The notes under the pieces: generated by a model
Seen by the model: only the letters and a program-made list of their open reading frames with translations
Told to the model about the DNA's origin: nothing
The model's database searches: none
Source: Afipia sp.
GTDB taxonomy: Bacteria > Pseudomonadota > Alphaproteobacteria > Rhizobiales > Xanthobacteraceae
DNA: 39,162 nucleotides
Direction of reading: 5' to 3'
Assembly (NCBI GenBank): GCA_030652315.1
Contig: JAUSAX010000042.1
Location: 1 to 39,162 of the forward strand
Shown here: piece by piece, positions 1 through 7,690 of the stretch
How the letters are laid out: each line of letters begins with the position of its first letter
Position numbering within the stretch: the stretch's first letter is position 1
Position numbers and translations under genes: made by a program

Positions 1-1152
1 CTAGTACCTACTATCCGAAGTGACTGAGTCATATTTGCACTATCATGCGGCGTTGCCGCATGATTCAAGATGGCATGATAAGCGATGCCATGAAAGTCCG
101 GCTGCGGCCGGGAGATCGAGCGATTCTTGAGGCGCGGTTGCGCGCCGGCAGCACCGAGCAGCGGCAGCTGTTACGGATACGGATCGTGTTGGAGGCGGCC
201 GACGGGCACGCGACACGGGAGATCGCCCGCGAGTTGGAGACGACGCCAACCACGGTCAGCTTGTGGCGTATCCGTTACGCGCACGAAGGCCTTGATGGGC
301 TGGAAGATCGGCTGCGGCCTGGCACCCCGCCGATCTACGGCGAGGCGACCGACCAGCGCATTCGCAAGGTTCTCGACCAGCCGCCACCCAAGGGTTTTGC
401 ACGCTGGAACGGGCCATTGATCGCGCGGTCGTTGGGCGACGTCGATGTACAGTATGTTTGGCGATCGCTGCGCAAGCAGAAGATCGATCTGGCCGGACGC
501 AAGAGCTGGTGCGAGAGCAACGACCCGGATTTTGCGGCAAAGGCCGCCGACGTGGTCGGCCTCTATCTGGCGCCACCGAAGAACGCGATTGTCCTGTGCG
601 TCGATGAGAAACCGTCGATCCAGGCACTTGAACGGGCGCAGGGTTACCTAAAACTGCCGAACGGACGCGCCCTGACCGGGCAAAGCCACGACTACAAGCG
701 GCATGGCACGACAACCCTCTTTGCCGCCTTTGAGGTTGCCACCGGCAAGGTCCGGGCCGCACACAAGAAACGCCGTCGCCGCAAGGAGTTTCTCGACTTC
801 ATGGATGACGTCGTCGCCGCCTATCCAACGGCGCGGCTCAAGGTCATCCTCGACAATCTGAATACGCACCAGAAGAACGACGAATGGCTGAAACGCCACC
901 CGCTCGTAACTTTCCACTTTACGCCGACACGCGCCTCGTGGCTCAATCAGGTCGAGGGCTGGTTCTCCATCTTGCAGGGCCAGTCGCTGACCGGCGCATC
1001 GTTCACCTCAGTCGAACAACTCAAGCAGCACATTAATGCGTTCATCAAAGCCTACAACAAAGATGCGGAGCCGTTCGTCTGGACAAAATCCAAAGTCCAC
1101 CAGCGCCGCGTCAAAGGACGCCGTCTTAGTGACTTATGATTCCGGGTACTAG
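1..1152 (+). mobile_element. IS630-family insertion sequence, complete
   Basis: One transposase gene is bounded by imperfect terminal inverted repeats. The left end reads CTAGTACC at 1-8 with GAAGTGACTGAG at 17-28. The reverse complement of the right end reads CTAGTACC (1145-1152) followed, after the same 8-base gap, by TAAGTCACTAAG. Both ends carry CTAG, which fits the TA target duplication of IS630-type elements (TA at 2-3 and 1150-1151). The element sits inside an IS256-type transposase gene, whose reading frame runs into the right end of the IS630 element. The rest of the interrupted gene should lie to the left of the window. Confidence 0.8.
45..1139 (+). CDS. IS630 family transposase
   Basis: This is a DDE transposase for cut-and-paste movement of the surrounding element. 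The 364-residue protein has an N-terminal helix-turn-helix region (about residues 40-85, with the REIARELETTPTTVSLWR segment) and a C-terminal catalytic domain. The likely acidic triad is Asp187 in CVDEKPS, Asp270 in VILDNLNTH and Glu304 in NQVEGWFS, in typical IS630 motif contexts. Length and motifs look intact, so it may be active. Several in-frame ATGs (45, 63, 78, 90) are possible starts; the conserved part begins near MKVRLRPGDR, so the true start may be up to 15 codons downstream. It stops just inside the right inverted repeat. Confidence 0.88.
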   Translation: MRRCRMIQDGMISDAMKVRLRPGDRAILEARLRAGSTEQRQLLRIRIVLEAADGHATREIARELETTPTTVSLWRIRYAHEGLDGLEDRLRPGTPPIYGEATDQRIRKVLDQPPPKGFARWNGPLIARSLGDVDVQYVWRSLRKQKIDLAGRKSWCESNDPDFAAKAADVVGLYLAPPKNAIVLCVDEKPSIQALERAQGYLKLPNGRALTGQSHDYKRHGTTTLFAAFEVATGKVRAAHKKRRRRKEFLDFMDDVVAAYPTARLKVILDNLNTHQKNDEWLKRHPLVTFHFTPTRASWLNQVEGWFSILQGQSLTGASFTSVEQLKQHINAFIKAYNKDAEPFVWTKSKVHQRRVKGRRLSDL

Positions 1153-1827
1153 ATACAGCAATTTTGTCGCGGCGTCATCGGTTGGGAAGTGGCCTCTGGT
1201 CCGAACGGCCCGACGCAATTTCGAGCTCAACGCTTCGATGGCATTTATGGTGTAGATGATCCGCCGGACCGCCTCCGGTAACGCAAAAAACGGGATGACG
1301 AGATTCCAGTTGCGGCGCCAGCTCTGGGCGATGGCGGGATATTTTGCGCCCCAGGGTCCTTCTGCGAAGTCGTCTAGCGCCGCCTGGCCGGCATTGGCGT
1401 CGAACGCGCGGTAGACAGTCTTGAGCGCCTGAGCGACGCCTTTGCGGTCCTTCCAGGCGGCGTAATCCATCGAATGGCGGATCAGATGGACGATGCAAGT
1501 TTGCACCACCGTCTGCGGGAAAACGGCGTTGATGGCCTCTGGAAAGCCCTTCCGCCCATCGACAACGGCAATCAGGATGTCAGTGACGCCGCGGCCCTTG
1601 AGGTCGTTCATGACGCGTAACCAGAACTTGGTGCCTTCGGTCTGCTCGATCCACAGGCCCAGAATATCCTTGGTTCCGTCGGGCAGGACGCCCAGTGCGA
1701 TGTAGACGGCTTTGTTGCGCACGAAGCCTTCGTCGCGGATCTTGATCCGCGGCTCATTGTGTTCGGGTTCGACGGCGACCAGCGTGACGGACGCTGGGAC
1801 CGCGATGCGAAACGTCTGCGGGATCAT
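1126..1827 (-). pseudogene. IS256 family transposase, truncated at both ends
   Basis: Homology to IS256/mutator-type transposases runs from KIRDEGFVRNKAVY to RGHFPTDDAATKLLYLV, roughly 1749 down to 1152. It includes the second catalytic Asp context (LIAVVDGRKGFPEAI), the Cys-His segment QTCIVHLIRHS, and the region after NAIEAL that holds the catalytic Glu. A full protein is about 400 residues; the N-terminal DNA-binding half and the first catalytic Asp are absent. The C-terminus is replaced by PGIISH, read from the right end of the IS630 insertion. The first 26 residues of the open frame (1750-1827) do not look like IS256 and are probably fortuitous. It cannot encode a working transposase. 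Confidence 0.85.
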
Positions 1828-1887
1828 CAGCCCTCCCTCAAAATCAGGGCTATCGGCAACACCCGCTCAACGCGCGATTTTTTCTGA
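1753..1887 (+). pseudogene. Possible 3' fragment of an unidentified gene at the IS256 breakpoint
   Basis: On the strand opposite the IS256 remnant, an open stretch beginning where the transposase homology ends reads LIVFGFDGDQRDGRWDRDAK and continues to RSTRDFF and a TGA at 1885. Its composition looks more like real protein than the antisense frame does, and it has no start codon of its own. It may be the C-terminus of a gene broken by the IS256 element or a later deletion. I do not recognise the family, and the stretch is short enough to be chance. Confidence 0.2.
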
Positions 1888-2022
1888 CGTCGCGGTGCTC
1901 GTGCCCTGAAATGCGGCTTTCGGGAGACACTCGACCTTTCTTTGCAAAACCCCGCAATTCCTCGGGGCCCCATTTGAATCTAGGGGGCACCGGCTGTCCG
2001 TGCCGTTAATCTGGGATTCTGC

Positions 2023-2751
2023 ATGAAGGTTATCGCCTATTACCGCGTCCGCCCGAACGAGCCCGCGGATTCTGATATTGCACTGCAAGAACAACGTGAA
2101 GCCGTCAAAACTTGGATCGAAGGCCATAGGGCGGCTGTCCAGACCGAATACGTCGAGCCTGAAACTGACGGCTTCTCGCGCCCGCAATTGCGGCAAGCCA
2201 TGGAGGACTGCAAACAGTCCGGCGCCACGCTGCTGATCGCGCGGACAGAAGCGATCGGCAGCGGGACAGAGTTTTCTCCGCGAATTTCGAGCATTCCGGT
2301 AGCGTTCGCGCCGGAGGCATCACGCGAGCGCGGCTATGTCACCCTGGCACCTGAGAAAGCGCCGCCGGACCTCACCCTGTATTTTCCGGACTTCCGAAGC
2401 CGGAAGACCGTGCCGGTCTATCTGTGCAATGGCACAGATGCGCCCATCCACACCATCACGGTCAGGACGATCGGCCTGACCTCAAAATTTACAACGCCAA
2501 ATCCGACCATCGCTAACGAGCCTGGCTCTGCCTCCGAACAGCCCCTATCGACGACACCGACCACATTTTCGCTCGACCGGCTGGATATGCGACATGCCGC
2601 TGTGATCGATCGCTACGATCCGATGTTTGACAGCGATTTCGTGACTGCTTTCGAGATCACATTCCTTGATGAGCAGGAACAGAGTCAGAGGCTGACGGCA
2701 TTCCTCAGTGCCGCTTCTCTGTCCTCGGCTTACATCGCCCTCAAGAAATAA
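2023..2751 (+). CDS. Resolvase-like N-terminal domain fused to an unknown domain
   Basis: Residues 1-75 follow the serine-recombinase N-terminal fold: MKVIAYYRV, then LQEQREAVKTWI, a DGFSRPQLRQAM segment and ATLLIART. The nucleophilic serine normally found in YYRVST is replaced (YYRVRPNE), and the usual DRLSR motif after the core is missing, so strand cleavage is unlikely. The remaining 165 residues are rich in predicted beta strands (LTLYFPDF, TVPVYLCN, PIHTITVRTIG) and match no family I recognise. There is no DNA-binding recombinase domain. The ATG at 2023 has only a weak upstream purine stretch. It may be a recombinase fragment reused as a binding or scaffold domain; function unknown. Confidence 0.6.
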   Translation: MKVIAYYRVRPNEPADSDIALQEQREAVKTWIEGHRAAVQTEYVEPETDGFSRPQLRQAMEDCKQSGATLLIARTEAIGSGTEFSPRISSIPVAFAPEASRERGYVTLAPEKAPPDLTLYFPDFRSRKTVPVYLCNGTDAPIHTITVRTIGLTSKFTTPNPTIANEPGSASEQPLSTTPTTFSLDRLDMRHAAVIDRYDPMFDSDFVTAFEITFLDEQEQSQRLTAFLSAASLSSAYIALKK

Positions 2752-2856
2752 CCGCCAGCGCGACAAACCCCGACGCACGCCTTTCAACGGCGGCGGCGAA
2801 CAATCCCCTATGCCCATCACCTGATCATTTCGAAACTTTCACAAAGGAAGCCACTC

Positions 2857-3246
2857 ATGGCAGCGTTGTTTTCAAAATCGAATCTTATGACCGGTATAGC
2901 CTTCGCTACCCTGTTCGGAGTCGTCATCGTTACGCTGCGACTAGCGACAGGCGGATATGGTGGCCCCACCAGCATTCCCGAATGTAACAGCAACACCACC
3001 CGCGACATGCTGCAGGATGCGTTCAAGGATTCTCCACAGGCCACTCTGGGACTAAAACTGCTTAAAATCGGCGACATCGGAGTTGTCGGGAAAGACTTGC
3101 TCGACGAAAACGATAAAGTCCGCCACCGGGTTTGCGTCGCGGACGTCTTCACGAACCGCGGACGGGGGCCGGTGTACTTCAACATGTCCTGGGCTGACGC
3201 CCAAAAATCCCAAATCTATCTTGAAGCACCGATGTTGCCGTTCTGA
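2857..3246 (+). CDS. Small membrane-anchored hypothetical protein
   Basis: A 129-residue protein with an N-terminal hydrophobic segment (about residues 10-30, GIAFATLFGVVIVTLRLA). It reads as a signal anchor or uncleaved signal, leaving a soluble part of about 100 residues outside the cytoplasm. The soluble part has two cysteines (PECNS and RVCVAD) that could form a disulfide. A good ribosome site (AAAGGAAG) lies 6-8 bases before the ATG. It is 105 bp downstream of the resolvase-like gene on the same strand, so co-transcription is possible. I do not recognise the family. Confidence 0.6.
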   Translation: MAALFSKSNLMTGIAFATLFGVVIVTLRLATGGYGGPTSIPECNSNTTRDMLQDAFKDSPQATLGLKLLKIGDIGVVGKDLLDENDKVRHRVCVADVFTNRGRGPVYFNMSWADAQKSQIYLEAPMLPF

Positions 3247-3284
3247 CCACGATCAGGAGGGCTCACAACCTGAGCGACCATCTT

Positions 3285-3311
3285 GGATGATTGTCTTGGG
3301 GCCAATCATCC
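3285..3311. repeat. Perfect inverted repeat between convergent genes
   Basis: GGATGATTG (3285-3293) and CAATCATCC (3303-3311) form a perfect 9-bp stem with a 9-base loop. It lies between the small membrane protein gene and the convergent terminase gene. Neither strand has a clear T-run after the stem, so it is at most a weak bidirectional terminator. Confidence 0.4.
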
Positions 3312-3374
3312 ACATGGTCACCCGGCCCACGTGATCAATGGGTTCTATTTCTGGCAAAGCCGCTCCAGCACTTA

Positions 3375-4877
3375 CTACCATCGGCGCATGGGTTTACCGC
3401 GCGGGCGCAACGGATTGTCGCCCTTTGCAACAGGCCAGGGTCGCCGGGAAAGCACCCGCTCGATCCGGGCCTCCCTTCCGCCCGCACCCATCACCACGGG
3501 ATTGACCATGGGACTTTCAGCGATCCAGGCCAGATACTGCGTCAACGCATCGACCTGATCGTTGTGCTTGGCAAACGGGAACCGCATCAGCTCACTTTCG
3601 AACCCGACAGTCCAGGGTTGATTCTTTTTGATCAGGACTCGATGTTGAGCGAACATATGCAGCTGGCTTTCAAGCCGCTCCTCTTTACCACGCCCGCCGG
3701 TCGGCCGCAGTTCAACCTGATGGCCGCGTTCGGACAGCATGCTTGCCAGGCCCGTTCCAGAACTAGCGTCTTCGATCAGGATTTTTGACGATTTATAGGC
3801 TGTGATCAGGCCGAGAGCAGCGTCACGCATCTCAACCGGTTCAAGTCGGGCGCGCAATACGTCGATGACGTAGTGGCGCCGGGCGTCGCGAGCGATCACC
3901 AAGCAGACAGTGTAGCTATTGCCAGAGCCTGTCTTAACCGCCGTATCCCAACTGAGGGTGATCTGCCGTGCGTCCGGCGGCAAGTCATCAAAATGCTTGA
4001 TCTGGCCCGGCCGGATCAGCTCACCCAACGCCGCTGACGGATTCTGCTGATACTGAGCGGCAAAGATCGATTCACCAACCTCTTCCCGCTTCCGATTGAT
4101 GATTGCTTCCGGCCACCGATTGACCAGTAGCGGTTCACCGGCCTTTCGGTGCCAGGTTGAATTACTGAGAGGATAGGACGCCGCTTCCTCAGCCACCAGG
4201 GGCAGACAGACGTGCTTCCAGCCACCATTCTGCAGCAGATTACCGGACAGGTCGTCCTCATGCATGCGTTGACCAACCACGATCATGACCCCATTGATCT
4301 GATCGTCAAGACGTGACGCGATCATGTTGTCGAAGTTCTCGTTGACGTTTGCCCGTTCCTTTTCTGATTTGACGTGGTGGGCCGAAATGGGATCATCGAT
4401 GATGATGACGTCGAAGCCGCGGCCGGTGATGCCGGTCTCGAATGAGGCAGCATAGCGGCCGCCGCCGTCCGTCGTGACGAAGTCCATGGCCTTGCGGCCG
4501 TTGTCGCGCAGTCGCAAGCTTGGAAAGGCACGCTGGTAAAATTCCGAGTTGATCAGCTGCAGCGTTTTCGAAGCCAGATCTGAAGCCAGGGCCTGACTAT
4601 GCGAGATCACGGCGATGCGCTGTTTCGGATCACGGCCCAGAAGCCATGCGACGAATACGATTGACGTCAGAACTGACTTCAGGTGACGCGGCGGCAGGTT
4701 GATGATGAGACGGGTTTCCCGGCCCTCGACGACGCCCATCAGTTCGCTGATCAGGTATTCCAGATAGGGCGCAACTTCGAGGCCCCAGCGATTATCGACG
4801 ACAGGAAACGACCCCTCTAAAAACGCCTGAAGGTCGTTCCGCATCACAGCGCGGTAGATTTGAAGATCAGAAGGCAT
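3375..4877 (-). CDS. Phage terminase large subunit
   Basis: This is the ATPase-nuclease motor that cuts and packages phage DNA into proheads. The 500-residue protein has an N-terminal ATPase with a Walker A-like PPRHLKS (residues 62-68; the usual G is L) and Walker B VIIIDDP (157-163). The C-terminal RNase H-like nuclease has likely metal ligands in LSWDTA (Asp311), LIEDAS (Asp370) and NDQVDAL (Asp440/Asp443). Length is normal for the family and it appears intact. It follows the DUF5681 gene and the ParB-methyltransferase gene on the same strand, a grouping seen in alphaproteobacterial prophages. No portal, capsid or tail gene follows, so it looks like a prophage relic or satellite-like module. 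Confidence 0.9.
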   Translation of the reverse strand: MPSDLQIYRAVMRNDLQAFLEGSFPVVDNRWGLEVAPYLEYLISELMGVVEGRETRLIINLPPRHLKSVLTSIVFVAWLLGRDPKQRIAVISHSQALASDLASKTLQLINSEFYQRAFPSLRLRDNGRKAMDFVTTDGGGRYAASFETGITGRGFDVIIIDDPISAHHVKSEKERANVNENFDNMIASRLDDQINGVMIVVGQRMHEDDLSGNLLQNGGWKHVCLPLVAEEAASYPLSNSTWHRKAGEPLLVNRWPEAIINRKREEVGESIFAAQYQQNPSAALGELIRPGQIKHFDDLPPDARQITLSWDTAVKTGSGNSYTVCLVIARDARRHYVIDVLRARLEPVEMRDAALGLITAYKSSKILIEDASSGTGLASMLSERGHQVELRPTGGRGKEERLESQLHMFAQHRVLIKKNQPWTVGFESELMRFPFAKHNDQVDALTQYLAWIAESPMVNPVVMGAGGREARIERVLSRRPWPVAKGDNPLRPRGKPMRRW

Positions 4878-4939
4878 GGATATTGCTCTTAAAAAATGGA
4901 GCCAGTGCCGATCGGCACCGGCCGGATAGTCCGCGTCTG

Positions 4940-5314
4940 CTACTCGGCCAGACGGCGTGCGAGAAAGCGCGCGAGAATCGCTTCGTCATCGGATGTCAGC
5001 GCGGGCACTTCTTCTGCCACCGCTTCAGGCTCGAACAGACGGCCGACCAACGTCAGGACGACATTGGCAGCACGCGCATCGCCCTTAAGCGCTTTGGCAA
5101 CAAGCGCCTTCAGCATGGCGCGCTGCTTGGAGACCTTGAGGCTACGCTCGCCCTCCCGGATCCGGATCTTTTCCGAAAGCTCGCTGCGCAGATCCGTCTT
5201 CAGATTGACGCTGCCCTTCGGGCGCCCGTTCGGATTGCCGGACTGCCCCGGCTTGAACCGGGTTTCGGCGGGCGGCTTACGGTAGCCGACCTTCGCTTCT
5301 TTCCGCTCAGACAT
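4940..5314 (-). CDS. DUF5681 domain protein, possible terminase small subunit
   Basis: The 124-residue protein opens with the DUF5681 signature: GYRKPPAETRFKPGQSGNPN followed by GRPKGS (about residues 9-35), then a helical region. The family is usually found just upstream of large terminase genes in alphaproteobacterial prophages, as here, and may act as a DNA-recognition or small-terminase component; that role is inferred from position. Its ATG overlaps the stop of the upstream methyltransferase gene by 8 bases (ATGTCTGA), so the two are probably translationally coupled. The terminase gene starts 62 bp downstream. Confidence 0.82.
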   Translation of the reverse strand: MSERKEAKVGYRKPPAETRFKPGQSGNPNGRPKGSVNLKTDLRSELSEKIRIREGERSLKVSKQRAMLKALVAKALKGDARAANVVLTLVGRLFEPEAVAEEVPALTSDDEAILARFLARRLAE

Positions 5315-6758
5315 TGCCCACCTCCGTCATGTCAGCGACAGCGGCGGGCGGATTCGCACCAGCGACATTGTCCCCAGCGGAGACATCCGCCGGCGCCTCT
5401 GTGACGTCGGCACCTGTCGATGTCGGATCCTCGGTGACAGTTGAAACAGCGCGCTGATAGATCTCGTCAAAGGTCTCACCGGTGACGGCATGGATGGCGT
5501 CTTTGCCGGTGCTCTTCTGCCAACGGCGGATCGCCGCGTCGACATACATCGGATCGAGCTCAACACCGACGCAGACGCGACCGGTTTCTTCCGCCGCGAT
5601 CAGCGTCGACCCCGAGCCAAGGAAGACATCGAGGACGACATCACCGCGACGGGTGACGTCCCGCAGCGCGTCCGCGATCATTGCCACGGGTTTCACTGTC
5701 GGATGGATGCCAAGAAGATCCATGCGATCTTTGCCGAACGCGTTGACGCCGCGATACTGCCAAACGTTCGAGCGGGTGCGTCCGCCGGCGCCAAGACCGA
5801 AATTATTCCGATGCGGTCCCTCGCCATGTTTGAACACGTAAATTAACTCATGCTGACTGCGATAAAAACTTCCTAAGCTAGCATTGCTTTTCGTCCAAAC
5901 ACAAAGATTCTTCTGCTCAAGACCATTCTGGGCGGCGGCCTCGCACAGTTCGCTGCCATGGCGCCAATCCATGCAGAGATAAAGAATAGCACCGTCGGCG
6001 AGGACCGGCTTGAGCGCACCCACTGTTTCGCTCAGGAACGCGACGAACTGGTCACGCGACATCTCGCCAGCACCCATGGGAAATTCGCGATGTCGCGTCT
6101 TGCCGAGACCAGACACAAAGCCGTCGATTTTCACGTTGTAGGGCGGATCGGTGAACACGCAGGCGACTGTATTGGTGCCTACAAGGTCACGGATGAAGGC
6201 TGCATCGCGGGCATCGCCACAACCGATCAGGTGATGGCCGAAGCGGAAGACGTCGCCAGGCTTTGCGGCCGACGGACCAGCCGCCGGCGCAAGTTCATCG
6301 AACGTTTCCTCCTCAACAGTATTGGCGGTCGGCGTGTCGATCGACAAAACCATGTCGATCTCGACCGTCTCAAAGCCGCTCAGATCGAGATCGAAGCCGA
6401 CGCTGATCAGGTAGTCGAACTCGCCGCGCAGCTTCGCATCGTCCCAGACCGCGTCCTGGGCGACCCGGTTCAGGGCAAGGCGCAGAGCGCGGATTTCCGC
6501 CTCCGAACGGTTTTCAACGATCACGACAGCGATTTCGTCATGACCGAGGTCACGGAGCGTCTCATGGACCGCGTGACCGTCCACGATCTCGTTATTAACG
6601 TCGATGATGATCGGCGCGACCTGGCCGAACTTTTGAAGGAGGTTTTTGAGTTTGCGGCGCTGACCGGCGCTGTGTTGGCGAGCAGAATGGGGCGAAGGCA
6701 TCACCGCCGCCATTGAGAGATATTGAATTTGCAGAGAATTTTTCATGTTGAGGTCCAT
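5307..6758 (-). CDS. ParB-like domain fused to beta-class DNA methyltransferase
   Basis: An N-terminal ParB/sulfiredoxin-like domain (about residues 10-110) is joined by an acidic linker to an N4-cytosine/N6-adenine methyltransferase. The catalytic motif is DPPY at 204-207, followed by a target-recognition region, HPTVKPV at 352-358, and the SAM-binding motif DVFLGSGST at 377-385. This order marks the beta class. In the ParB-like part the usual GHGR-type phosphate-binding segment reads DGHAVHETL, which is divergent. The C-terminal 60 residues are a low-complexity Ala/Val/Thr tail. The start at 6758 has a GAGGTC ribosome site, inside one arm of an inverted repeat. In prophages such proteins may protect phage DNA or mark packaging DNA; that is inference. 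No restriction enzyme partner is present. Confidence 0.88.
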   Translation of the reverse strand: MDLNMKNSLQIQYLSMAAVMPSPHSARQHSAGQRRKLKNLLQKFGQVAPIIIDVNNEIVDGHAVHETLRDLGHDEIAVVIVENRSEAEIRALRLALNRVAQDAVWDDAKLRGEFDYLISVGFDLDLSGFETVEIDMVLSIDTPTANTVEEETFDELAPAAGPSAAKPGDVFRFGHHLIGCGDARDAAFIRDLVGTNTVACVFTDPPYNVKIDGFVSGLGKTRHREFPMGAGEMSRDQFVAFLSETVGALKPVLADGAILYLCMDWRHGSELCEAAAQNGLEQKNLCVWTKSNASLGSFYRSQHELIYVFKHGEGPHRNNFGLGAGGRTRSNVWQYRGVNAFGKDRMDLLGIHPTVKPVAMIADALRDVTRRGDVVLDVFLGSGSTLIAAEETGRVCVGVELDPMYVDAAIRRWQKSTGKDAIHAVTGETFDEIYQRAVSTVTEDPTSTGADVTEAPADVSAGDNVAGANPPAAVADMTEVGNV

Positions 6759-6771
6759 TATTCGACCTCAA
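6748..6771. promoter_or_regulatory. Operator-like inverted repeat over the methyltransferase start
   Basis: TTGAGGTC (6748-6755) and GACCTCAA (6764-6771) are perfect 8-bp arms around an 8-base loop. The loop contains the methyltransferase start codon (6756-6758, minus strand), and one arm contains its ribosome site. It could be a protein-binding operator or an RNA hairpin that hides the ribosome site. A related repeat lies 110 bp upstream. Confidence 0.5.
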
Positions 6772-7070
6772 TCGCGGCACGTCCGACGAGCAATTTACGG
6801 GAACGGGACCGGTCAGCACCCAGCGATCCACGCCCATCTGCCCGCCAGGCGTGATCCCCGCGATCGAGGTCATGCTGACCTCAATAAATCCGTATTAGGT
6901 GATTATCACTTCGGTCCCGAGTCCGGAGCGTTTGGTGTGAGCCGAACGATCCGCATACAAACGCAGTTGAAGCATATAGGTCTCGGACTGGATCAACGCA
7001 AATAATCACAACAGCAAGACCAAAGCACGCCTGAAGGTGCAGTTCTTGATTTTGCTCTAAAGGAAGCTAC
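6759..7070. other. Non-coding control region with no supported gene
   Basis: This stretch separates the leftward prophage block from the rightward genes. It contains the paired GAGGTC inverted repeats and the GTGATTATCAC palindrome (6899-6909). Open frames in it are short, lack ribosome sites and show no recognisable protein sequence. The leftward promoter should lie here, but I see no convincing -35/-10 pair. Confidence 0.4.
6866..6885. promoter_or_regulatory. Second GAGGTC/GACCTCAAT inverted repeat
   Basis: GAGGTC (6866-6871), a 5-base spacer, and GACCTC (6877-6882) followed by AAT repeat the core and flank of the element at 6748-6772, with a shorter spacer. The two could form a pair of binding sites controlling the leftward prophage genes. 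Fourteen bases further on is the palindrome GTGATTATCAC (6899-6909), another possible binding site. Confidence 0.4.
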
Positions 7071-7211
7071 ATGCTGTTTATTGCAGCAATATCTGCAATT
7101 CGGTTTGTCGTACGCCTGCCAGCACCTGTGGCTCTGGTCGTGCATCGGCCGCTCGTCTCCTGGAGCCTCACGACCCTCGAGCCGATGCCGACGCACATGG
7201 ACCCTGCCTAG
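7071..7211 (+). CDS. Possible small hydrophobic peptide
   Basis: A 46-codon frame starts at an ATG preceded by AAAGGAAG at a spacing of about 3-5 bases, a good ribosome site. It starts MLFIAAISAIRFVVRLPAPV and could form one short membrane segment. It ends at a TAG about 90 bp before the ParB-like gene and could be co-transcribed with it. No family is recognisable; the evidence is the ribosome site and the hydrophobic N-terminus. Confidence 0.3.
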   Translation: MLFIAAISAIRFVVRLPAPVALVVHRPLVSWSLTTLEPMPTHMDPA

Positions 7212-7301
7212 CTGATCAGCTGAACGTCCAAATTGGTCGTGATCTCCCCCAACGCCCGGAAACGGGCGAATGATCACTTATGGCCAATAGGAGTCTCAGC
7301 C

Positions 7302-7673
7302 GTGCCATCTAAAATCCACAAACCCTCATTGCCAGCATCTACGACGAAGCTCGTCTGCTTCAGCAGCACACTTAAATTCCCCAAGGCTGCGCAGCGTTAC
7401 ACGCACGCCCAACGGCAGCAGCTTCAGACTCCTGGCTATTGGATGCCGACCGTTCTGATTGACGAGCGCAGTCTCGTGCTCGCAAATTTTGCAGGCGTGC
7501 TTAAGGCCAACCGTTCCCTATTTGGCAAGGAGATGATCCTTATCCGCGAAAGCGAGCTCAGCCAAACCGAAGCGCGCAAGTTCATGCGGGCCCTTACGAC
7601 GCTCGCACGGAAGAACAAGTGGGAGCAGGATGTCCTCGACATCGAACTTCAGTATCTGCGCAAGCTGATCTGA
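7302..7673 (+). CDS. Stand-alone degenerate ParB-like domain protein
   Basis: The segment order resembles the ParB-like domain that precedes prophage methyltransferases: YTHAQRQQLQ, YWMPTVLIDERSLVLA, LFGKEMILIRESELSQTEAR, then KNKWEQDVLDIELQYLRKL, which corresponds to the usual GWDEELLALELQ region. The protein stops there, so there is no methyltransferase domain. The normal GHGR motif reads NFAGVL, so nucleotide binding is probably lost. I chose the GTG at 7302 (123 residues) because AGGAG lies 9 bases upstream; an upstream in-frame ATG at 7233 has no clear ribosome site. A strong terminator follows. It may be a domain split from a fusion like the neighbouring methyltransferase, or a regulator derived from one. 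Confidence 0.55.
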   Translation: MPSKIHKPSLPASTTKLVCFSSTLKFPKAAQRYTHAQRQQLQTPGYWMPTVLIDERSLVLANFAGVLKANRSLFGKEMILIRESELSQTEARKFMRALTTLARKNKWEQDVLDIELQYLRKLI

Positions 7674-7690
7674 TTTCATTTCCTTACACC

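Noticed and set aside
5307..6758. Restriction-modification system
   Set aside because: There is a methyltransferase but no adjacent nuclease other than the terminase; the ParB-like fusion and neighbours point to a prophage enzyme.
6745..7005. Plus-strand frame in the control region next to the methyltransferase gene
   Set aside because: It starts inside the inverted repeat on the opposite strand, has no ribosome site and no recognisable sequence.
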